Origin: Linum tenue
Taxonomy: Eukaryota; Streptophyta; Magnoliopsida; Malpighiales; Linaceae
DNA length: 64,000 bases
Direction of reading: 5' to 3'
Assembly: GCA_946122785.1 (NCBI GenBank)
Contig: CAMGYJ010000008.1
Location: forward strand, 18,005,475-18,069,474
Shown: positions 56,437 to 64,000 of the stretch, piece by piece
Layout of the letters: the number at the start of each line of letters is the position of its first letter
How positions within the stretch are numbered: the stretch's first letter is position 1
Notes under the pieces: generated by a model
Database searches by the model: none
Seen by the model: the letters and a program-made list of their open reading frames with translations, nothing else
Told to the model about the DNA's origin: nothing
Position numbers and translations under genes: made by a program

Positions 56437-58661
56437 ATGGGTAAATTTAAGAAGTTTCGGCTTATTATTTGGTGGAATGGTCGGGTGACAAACTCGAACA
56501 TTGGGATCGACTATGAAAATGGCGAATCCAATATGCTTAAAATTGAGTCGAGATTCTCGTGGCAAGAACTCCATGACAAGTGTGCAGAAAGGACTTGTAC
56601 GGGCGGGCAAAGGAGAGTTCGTCAAATTACTTACCGGTATCCCAACATGAGTGCTAACGAAGTCATGTACGAAAAAGTTGTCATAAATGATGATGACGCG
56701 GTGAACTTGATGATACAGTTCATATCTGAGAACGGGTTGCGGCTTGCAGAGTTGTATGTCGAGACCGAGCCGGTCGGTGAAACTCATTCTCACCAGTATT
56801 CTTATGATAATGGTTTTGCAGGAGGGTATGGCTGGGGTGGTAGTTCAAGTAACTACGGAGTAGGTACTTCTGCAGGAGGGTATGGTTGGGGAGGTACTTC
56901 AAGCAACTACGGAGGAGGTAGTTCTGAAGGAGGTGTTGGGTGGGAAGAATACCCGCAACATGGTGAGACTGCCGTCGATATCGTTCAGCCCGACGGTGAT
57001 CAATGGCCTGCTTGGGGTCCAGAGTGGGCTGACATTGAAAACACCCTTCGATCTGGGCGTACTTCGCATGACCAAGAAGACGATGCTGGTTATGCTGGTA
57101 ACGATGACCATCCTGAGCCGAGCTATCCATTCGCCTCCAGTGACGATGAAAGTGAGGAAGATTTGAGATCAGTCAGTGAGGAGGAAGATACGGACGATAT
57201 CGACGATATCAATGACAGTGAGGTGCCGTTCCGTCAGGCACCAACGCCTTACTACACAGAGGTTCCTGATCAATTTTTATATGGTCAGAACGATGCCCCT
57301 GACTTTCGGCCCATGCCTGTGTATAATCCGACTGCTAATTTGGAAGTGCGTATGGCGTTCACTTCGAAAGCCGATGTGCAAGACGCTTTTAGCGAAGAAG
57401 CCATGCGGCGTAACTTCGAATGGAAGGTAAAATATTCTGACAAGGGACAACTGCATGTCATTTGTAAGAATGCTGAAGGGGAGAACAACCTAAGTTGGGC
57501 ATGGTTCTTTGACCAGCTACACGCCCACGTCACACAAAGAATGGGTATTACAATTATATCGGATCGACATGCCGGGATTAAACACGCCGTCCGTGGTTTC
57601 CCCGACGAATGGGGATGGACATGGCGCTGGTGTATTCGTCACTTCCTAGCAAATTTCCAACACAAATTTGGCAAGAAGAAAGACATAAGAGATCATTTGT
57701 GGAGTGCAGGTAGTAATGTAATTCAGTGCTTGTTCATGGTTTATTGTTCAAACGAAATTTCTTATGGCTTAATTATTAATTCTCGGGTCTTGTAGCGGTT
57801 GCACATCAACCAAAAAAGTACGAGCAGAAGATGAAGACGATCCGTCAAATACACCGGGCGGGAGCAGTATGGGCAGAAGGTCAAGATCTGCACATGTGGA
57901 CATTTCACATGGACAACGAGGCTAGATTCGGAATTGCAACTACCAACCATGGCGAGAGCATAAATGGAGTCTACAAGGGCATTAGGGCAATGCCTGTATC
58001 TGTCCTAGTGGAGATGACATACTGGAAGGTAAACGAGTGGTTTGTGAAGAGACGGGATGCTGCTATAGGGAGGGAGCGTGCTGGTCATTCAATAGCTAAG
58101 CATATATTTGATGGCATGCAGAAGATCGAAGAGAAATCAAGTAAGCACAGAGTTGTTCTGTTCAACCGCAATGAAGGTATTTTTTCTGTGCAAACAGGTA
58201 TTTGGGGTGGAGGAAGACGTGGGCATAATCGTCAATCCGTTACTCTACACGTAGAAACTCGCACCGGAGAGTGTACATGCCAAAAGTATCAAAACAGAAG
58301 AGTACCTTGTTCACATGCAATGGCAGTAGCTAAGTCGATAACCCTCAGCGCTTACAGTTTGGTTAGTCCTTACTACACGGAACAGGCGATCAGGAACTCC
58401 TACTCGTCAAGTTTCAGCCCCCTGCCGGATGAAGCTTATTGGCCTGTAGACAATGGGAAGTTGATTATCCCACTGTTGCACTTAAAGCGCACCAAAGGTC
58501 GTCCTAGGACCGAAAGGATTCACAATGAAATGGATCAATCACAACGTGCCCGACGGGGTCCAAAGCGTTGCTCAAAGTGCAGACAACCGGGTCATGACAA
58601 GAGGCGTTGCCCAGGTCCACCTCTAGAGCAAGATCCGGGGCCAATTCCGAACCAACCTTGA
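56437..58661 (+). CDS. MuDR-type MULE transposase with in-frame internal deletion
   Basis: Two exons, 56437-57709 and 57796-58661, join in frame (712 aa). Order: a PB1-like N-terminal domain, a Gly/Tyr/Ser-rich linker, an acidic stretch, the MuDR DNA-binding region (NLEVRMAFTSKADVQDAF ... LHVICKN), then the transposase core. The core starts abruptly at LSWAWFFDQL and keeps the second Asp (IISDRHAG), the CIRHFLANF block and the Glu (NHGESINGVYK). The segment that normally carries the C/H residues after VICK, the first catalytic Asp (DGT/DGC context) and the following sheet is missing at about 57477, with the frame kept. A SWIM finger (CTCQKYQNRRVPCSH) and a CCHC knuckle (CSKCRQPGHDKRRC) end the protein. 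It is expected to bind DNA but not to catalyse. Confidence 0.88.
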
Positions 58662-58794
58662 TGCTGATGTTGTTCACTTCCTTGTCATTTTCGTTGTTGT
58701 GATGTTTAAGTTGGACTTCTTGTTTTAATCTTGTTGAGTGATTGTAATAAAGGGCGTTTATTGTTTATTTTGGTACAACATGGGTGGTAAAACT

Positions 58795-59030
58795 GTACAA
58801 ACCCAAACCAAATTTAGACGACATAGATAGTTCATGGAAAGCAACACAATCCGAAACCAAATCCGGCAACATAGATAGTTCATGGAAAACAACACAATCC
58901 GAAACCAAATCCGGCAACATAGGTAGTTCATGGAAAACAACACAATCCGAAAACAAATTGAGAAACATAGGTAGTTCATGGAAAACAACACAATCCAACA
59001 CCAAATTTAAACGACATAGATAGTTCACTA
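58795..59030. repeat. 48-bp minisatellite between convergent MULE genes
   Basis: Four to five copies of a 48-bp unit (landmark AGTTCATGGAAAACAACACA) lie between the stop of the transposase (58661) and the stop of the PMD gene (59028). Units differ at a few bases. It covers the 3' ends of both transcripts. Confidence 0.92.
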
Positions 59031-61881
59031 GTTGTCTTCATTTCCCTCCACTTCCCCTTCTCTTCCTCTTCCTCTTCCTCCACGACCTCCTCGGCCCCTT
59101 CTTCCGCCCTCTCTACCTCCTCCTTCTTCACGAGCCCGCTGGACAACTGCTCGCGGATTCCTCTTAACCCGACCACCCACCGGAGTGTAGACAGGTGGTG
59201 GGGGTGGAGGTGCCTGAGATGGACCAGAAGCGTGGTAGAAAGTCGATGATGTATGTTGTTGTTGCGGGGTCTGATACTGAGTAGTTTGTTGCTGATGGTG
59301 GAAGTGAGGGGTGCCTTGGGTGAACATGTCATGTTCCTGAGTCGGGACATAGCTTGACGACCCTCCGGTGCCCTCAGTATTAGTAGCCCACTCACAGTGT
59401 GGCCATGGTTCAGGAAGTTGAGTTTGTTGAGACGGATGAAGCTCTTCAATGTTTTCTCTCACTCTTCTTCTGCTCCTCCTTGGGGGCTCTTGTGGGGGCA
59501 CGATCCTCTCATCAGCACGGAATGAAGGTCGGGCCGGAGCAGGCATTGGAGGGTATAATACGACATCCCTCCTTTGCTCTCTGGTACAACAGAGCAGGTT
59601 GTTGAAAAGCCTGCGCAAAAAAGATGTCTTCCGCTCATCCATGGTGGGATCACTCTCGACAGTGTGCTTGGCATGTTCCAAACCGTCAACCTAATAAATT
59701 GTTGTACAAAATTAACTAACATTAAATCTAATAATGATTTCTATCATCTAATAATGTTAATTAACATTCTAGCTAATATAGGCATGTAATCATATTACAA
59801 AAATTAAAACAAATAGGCCAAAATGGAATTCACTTACCACTGCCCCCCAAACAGCACCTTGCTTTGACACCCATCTTAGCGTGAAGTTCCGATACCACCG
59901 CATGTAGCCATCGTGGTACCCCATTGGCCTCGTCTCCAGCACCCCTTGTACAATCCACTGATTTCTATTCTCCCATATGTTGATGTAGAATTCATGCTTG
60001 CGGGTCCAATCCTTTTTGGTGTAGCGTAGGTCAATGGCGTGGAGCTCCCTGAACCCTTGAGGTGGGGATGCTGGAATTGGTTGCTCCAATCGATATTGCC
60101 TCAAAGATCGATCGGGCAGGTGCCATTCCACCATGTGCAAGCAGATTAAGGGCACCTTGCACAACCATGTCTCTTCATCCTCAGGATGTCTAAGACGATG
60201 CAACTCAACCACTTCATTTGGATATGGATCCCATACCGCCTACAATCATTATAGTCATGGAATTAGTAAAAATTATATCCACTCCACCTAAAAAATTGAA
60301 AATCATTAAATTTTATATTTTTACCTGGTTCCACCAAGGCTTATCAAATTCAGCACGATAAAACAGTAAAGAGTGCTCGGGCTGGTGGTCGTTTGTATTT
60401 GCTCCGATCCACCTAATTAAGCAAAAGTACGTATATAAGCAATTTTTAAAGCATAGATGGATACTTGTTAAGTATGATTGTATGGAAGCATCTAAATTGA
60501 ACTAAAATTCCTTACTTGGCAATAATCTAAATAAGCTAAATACGATTTGGTTAGAATAAATCTAAATTTGCTTACTTAGAAGATATCTAAATTCACTAAA
60601 ATACTATAATTGCAGACTTAAAATGTCTCTAAATTCGCTTAGTTGGAAGATAGCTTAGTTCACTAAAATACTAAATTGCATACTTAAAATGTCACTAAAT
60701 TCGCTTACTTGGAATAGATCTAAATTCACCTAACTAGCTACCATTGCATATCTAAAATAAATTCAACTTAAATTTAACTTACTTGAAACCATATGGGGGA
60801 TTTGCTACAAATCGTAGCTCATCATCTGCCAACCAGAATTCCCGAGGGTCTCGAGGTGCGAGAAATGGAAGATGCTCCCATGCTTAGAGCTGGAGTATGA
60901 ACATCGCACCACCAGCTTGTTTCGCTCCCAACTTCGAGCAAGTACACAACTCTCGGTAGATCCCAGCCAAGACGGCCGACCCCCAGCTTTTTTGCCCGAT
61001 CTCGTCCCAGTCACCGAGGAGCATATTTAACCACATGCCTTGTATCCACCGGTTTGACTTGTCGGGGAACAGAAACCCACCAACCAAGCCAATTAGGTAG
61101 ACACGTGCATACCGCTCCGGCTGATCTTCAGGAGTATCCGGGCCTATATTAACCTCCATCTGGATGTGGTCAACAAGCCACGGGATCGATACTTGTCCCG
61201 CATTCAGTGGTGGATGCCCCTGACCTTCGACGGGCGTGGTGGTCGGCATGTTGAACCCCAAACGTTGTTGAATCAATGGCCCCCAACCATCTTCTGGTTT
61301 TCTCGAGTTGTCGATGATGGCATCTCCAGTGATCGGGAGCCCGGTGAGGATGGCAACATCTTTGAGGGTGATCGTCATTTCACCCTCGGGAAAGTGGAAG
61401 GTATGCAGCTCGGGGCGCCATCGCTCGGCCATTGCCGTCAGCAGATCATTGTCAATATCAAGCCTCATAAAGTGCCTCAGCATGTGCAATCCCGTCCTCT
61501 CTAGATAGGGCTGCAGTCGAGCATTCCAACGGGGCAATCGACATGTCCCTCGATGACTGATGGGAATAAGTGATTCCTACAAAACAAAAAACACAATATT
61601 GTCAGTCAATAGAAAGAAAAATAAAAACTTTAAAACTATTGAAATAATTTTAGTGTGTCTACCGGATTATTGTTCCAAATTGAACGGAAGCGATGTTGAT
61701 CTTGCCCGGTTAAATACCTTCGATCCCTTGGGCCAGGATCGATATACAATCTAAGGTCGTATATCTCAGCACCCATCTATAAAAAATATGAAATCAAATC
61801 AATTTAAATTTTAGCACCCATGTAAAAAAAATCACAAAAGAATAAAATAAATTTACGTACTCTCAAAGCCTCTTCGTCCAT
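59028..61881 (-). pseudogene. plant mobile domain (PMD, MAIN-like) gene inside the MULE, one internal stop
   Basis: Exons on the minus strand are 61861-61881, 61663-61776, 60783-61576, 60325-60412, 59838-60239 and 59028-59690. They sum to 2082 nt and keep one frame. The PMD domain (RLQPYLERTGLHMLRHFMRL ... HTFHFPEGEMTITLKDVAIL, TGLPITGDAI) matches the MAIN/MAIL1 family, whose host members silence transposons and support meristem genome stability. A TAA at 60884-60886 interrupts LQL-AWEHLPF, where homologues usually have Trp. It is otherwise intact, so the stop may be recent. The C-terminus is a proline stretch and an Arg/Gly tail (RRGRGGRGGRGRG). PMD domains are known to travel with plant transposons. 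A product truncated after the PMD core is possible. Confidence 0.85.
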
Positions 61882-62062
61882 TTTTTGCCGAAAAGCTAGC
61901 GAGAGTATCGACAAAAAACAAAAACTCTAGTAATTCTTTCTGATGCGGAAGATCGGACTTAGTCGCAACCACAGAGCATACTTAGAACGAAACTAGAGTG
62001 AAGTAATGGAGGGAGAAAGAAGTATAAAATTTGGTGGTGTGGTTTGGAATGGGGGGGAGTGG

Positions 62063-62070
62063 TATTTATA
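62063..62070 (-). promoter_or_regulatory. TATA box for the MULE PMD gene
   Basis: TATAAATA on the minus strand in context CCTATAAATACC, about 182 bp before the PMD start codon and about 570 bp from the right end. Confidence 0.7.
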
Positions 62071-62109
62071 GGGGGGAAGGGAGGGGAAGGAGGCGCTGGA
62101 AATTTAAAG

Positions 62110-62545
62110 CGGCCAATCACCGCTTTCCTCGGCTGTAGTGACATAACCGCTCTAGTCAAAGGCGATGATGGGCGGATCGCTGACGTGGCGAGGCGTGAGG
62201 CGTCGGATCGTGGAGAAAAACCACAATCCGCGCCTCACCGCATCCAACGGCAGCGGTGAAGGGCGCGGATGGCTGAGGTGGCGGGGCGGGGCTATCACCG
62301 CTTTCGTCTTAGGCGGTGAAGTCCCCGCTCCTCGCCACGTCAGCGATCCGCGCCAACTTCACCGTTTTTCCCATCAACGGTGATAAATGCTTCACCGTTT
62401 GTCTCATCAACGGTCAAACTATCACCGCGTTTGTTTAGGGCGGTGATAGCTTCACCGTTTTGGACCAAAACGGTGATAGCATCACTGTTGTTGTCAAAAG
62501 CGGTGATGCTATCACCGTTTTGGCCATCACTGTCTTGGTCTACAA
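62110..62545. repeat. right subterminal array of short inverted motifs
   Basis: Repeated 'tcaccgtttt'/'aaaacggtga' type motifs, often as near-perfect hairpins (for example TTCACCGTTTTGGACC followed by AAAACGGTGATAG). Partner of 55454-55835. Confidence 0.85.
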
Positions 62546-62651
62546 CAGTGATGTTGAAACTGCTGTATTTTGGGGAAAAAGTTTATAAGTATTGTATTTG
62601 AGGAATTTTTTTTAATAATTAGAGTATTTTGGGATTTTTTCCCTGAAACTG

Positions 62652-63422
62652 TGACGATTGACAACGACACTGCAGCGGCCTTTCTCCCTTACTCATTTCG
62701 CCGGACGTCGGTCCCGTCACTCATCACTCCGGCAGTCCAGGTTAGTATAGTTAACCTATTCCATTTGATTGGAATCGGTTTATTCAATGTGGTCAATTTT
62801 CGCTCGCAAAACGACCCAGGACCCAGTGACAGTGCCTAACCACTGGCCGAACCGTGCCCGAGTTCTCACGCGGTTCGGTTTTTTTTTTTTTTGGAAAAGG
62901 AAGAAGAGCCGTCAGGTCTTTTTTTTGAAGAGCCGTCAGGTCGCCGGGAACTATATAGCTCCATAGTTCACGGCGGGAGGCAAGATTTCCCTTTGCTCCA
63001 CCTCCACACACACACAAAAAATCCTTCATTCTTTAATTGATTACGACTAGTTTCCGCATTTTCTAATCGCAAAATCTCGGAATCGTCATTTCTCTCTTCG
63101 TTCACCCTTCCCAATCTCTCTTATTGCTAAACGGGTAAAAAGGCAGGGGAAAAAAGAAAGCCTCCCCCTCATTGCCCCTTTTCCTCTTTACAGCCCTTTC
63201 AAAATCTGGTAAGCTAGCCCCATTTTCTCCTTGCTTTCTTGGATCGAAGGGTTTGCGTGTGTTGTGTGTTGGCTCTGTGGGGAATGTCAAAGTTTGGAAC
63301 TTTATGGTCTGATGCTGGTTTCCTGGACTTGTCACAGATTTTACCCTGAGAGGGTTTCTGGGTCTGGTTCTAAGAGATTGTTTGCGGGTATTCGATTGTT
63401 TGGAGGTACTAAGTAGAGAGGA
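62652..63422 (+). other. AAPT leader and promoter region
   Basis: The 5' UTR of the aminoalcoholphosphotransferase gene. A probable leader exon ends near 63208 (AAATCTG|GTAAGC). Its intron runs to an acceptor shortly before the ATG, near GGTACTAAG. No TATA box is assigned. The MULE insertion ends about 780 bp upstream of the start codon. Confidence 0.55.
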
Positions 63423-63956
63423 ATGGGGTACATAGGTTCCCATGGAGTTGCAGCTCTTCATAGATACAAGTACAGTGGAGTTGATCACTCCTATCTTGCC
63501 AAATATGTCTTGCAGCCCTTCTGGTCACGATGTGTTAACTTCTTTCCTCTCTGGATGCCGTAAGTTGGTTCCCTTTTCATATTTCTGCTTTCAATGTGCT
63601 AGGTAGTATGAAGGGTGTCGGCAAATGTTCAGCTGTTGTCATATTGGTAGTGGCTACCTTAGTTTCATGCTTATGCTTTCACTCTGATTTCGCTTTATGA
63701 AGAGTTATGATTGTTCCTCAGTCACCTCTAACTCTGTTTCTTCTTTTCCTTCCTTCTTCTGGACTTCTATTTGGTTCTGAATCTTTGCTAGACCAAACAT
63801 GGTAAGATCATCCTTACTCCAAACACAAGGTTATAATTTGAGGTTTCAATGGTGGTGACTATGTTGTACCCAGACATCTAAGTGGCTGCCCTCTTCCTTT
63901 TTCAGATAACACTGACAGGATTCTTGTTCTTGGTTACTTCGGCATTGCTTGGTTAT
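63423..63956 (+). CDS. AAPT: aminoalcoholphosphotransferase, N-terminal exons (3' end outside window)
   Basis: This ER-membrane enzyme makes phosphatidylcholine and phosphatidylethanolamine from diacylglycerol and CDP-choline or CDP-ethanolamine. Exons 63423-63559, 63792-63801 and 63906-63956 give 198 nt in frame. The translation MGYIGSHGVAALHRYKYSGV ... FFPLWMPPNMITLTGFLFLV ... ALLGY matches plant AAPT1/2 from its first residue. The middle exon is only 10 nt. The catalytic CDP-alcohol phosphotransferase motif lies beyond the window edge. Whether it is AAPT1 or AAPT2 cannot be told. Confidence 0.95.
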
Positions 63957-64000
63957 GTGAGTGGGGATTGTTCTGGTGGCATTTTATTAAGAAAGAAGCT

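Larger units (their letters stand above)
55356..62642. mobile_element. Mutator-like element (MULE) with transposase and PMD genes
   Basis: A 7287-bp element that begins GGAAAAAATTCC and ends GGGATTTTTTCC. Terminal inverted repeats are about 100 bp with roughly four mismatches (55356-55456 versus 62542-62642). Perfect 9-bp target duplications CTGAAACTG flank it at 55347-55355 and 62643-62651, diagnostic of Mutator. It carries a MuDR-type transposase (+) and a plant mobile domain gene (-), converging on a minisatellite. Each is preceded by a TATA box near the adjacent end. Short TIR divergence suggests a fairly recent insertion, but both proteins show defects. Confidence 0.95.

Noticed and set aside
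58758..59028. Repetitive frames with a 16-residue period
   Set aside because: They translate the 48-bp minisatellite between the two MULE genes.

Overview
This window is nuclear DNA of a flowering plant, most likely a eudicot. It holds intron-rich genes with clear angiosperm orthologues, a plant-type tRNA-His, an AdoMet decarboxylase gene with the conserved plant upstream ORF, and a dense mix of plant transposons (hAT, MITEs, LINE, Copia LTR element, Mutator-like element). I cannot name the species. Layout: 1-854 is the 3' end of an F-box/LRR/FBD gene (+). 1689-4824 is a complete 11-exon NIK-type LRR receptor kinase (-). 4.8-13.9 kb is AT-rich intergenic DNA with MITEs, a paired dispersed repeat, an 84-bp tandem duplication, a 703-bp hAT element with a perfect 8-bp target duplication and a long fold-back element. 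A tRNA-His(GTG) lies at 13.9 kb (-). 15128-16724 is AdoMet decarboxylase (-) with its regulatory uORF. 19.3-21.1 kb is a nest of MITEs. 21.2-26.7 kb and 29.2-34.6 kb are two copies of a duplicated unit, each carrying one CFIm59/68 (CPSF6/7)-like RNA-binding protein gene and a conserved intron in the 3' UTR; a MITE and a nested hAT pair lie between them. 35400-42037 is a full-length but mutated L1-type LINE, ending about 350 bp upstream of a mitochondrial-type PPR gene (42392-44632, +). 45533-47735 is GEX1 (+), the nuclear-fusion protein. 48864-54218 is a very young Copia-type LTR retrotransposon with near-identical LTRs but decayed coding capacity. 55356-62642 is a 7287-bp Mutator-like element (MULE) with about 100-bp TIRs and a perfect 9-bp target duplication. 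63423-63956 is the start of an aminoalcoholphosphotransferase gene (+), including a 10-nt microexon. The most interesting system is the MULE. It carries two convergent spliced genes: a MuDR-type transposase (+) and a plant mobile domain (PMD/MAIN-like) gene (-). Each is driven inward from a TATA box near one end, the two genes are separated by a 48-bp minisatellite, and arrays of short inverted motifs lie next to both TIRs. The transposase has an in-frame internal loss across its catalytic core and the PMD gene has a single internal stop, so this copy is probably non-autonomous. Exon models were built by reading splice sites and checking frame. The summed exons of NIK, GEX1, the MULE transposase and the PMD gene are all multiples of three and give family-typical protein lengths or joins.
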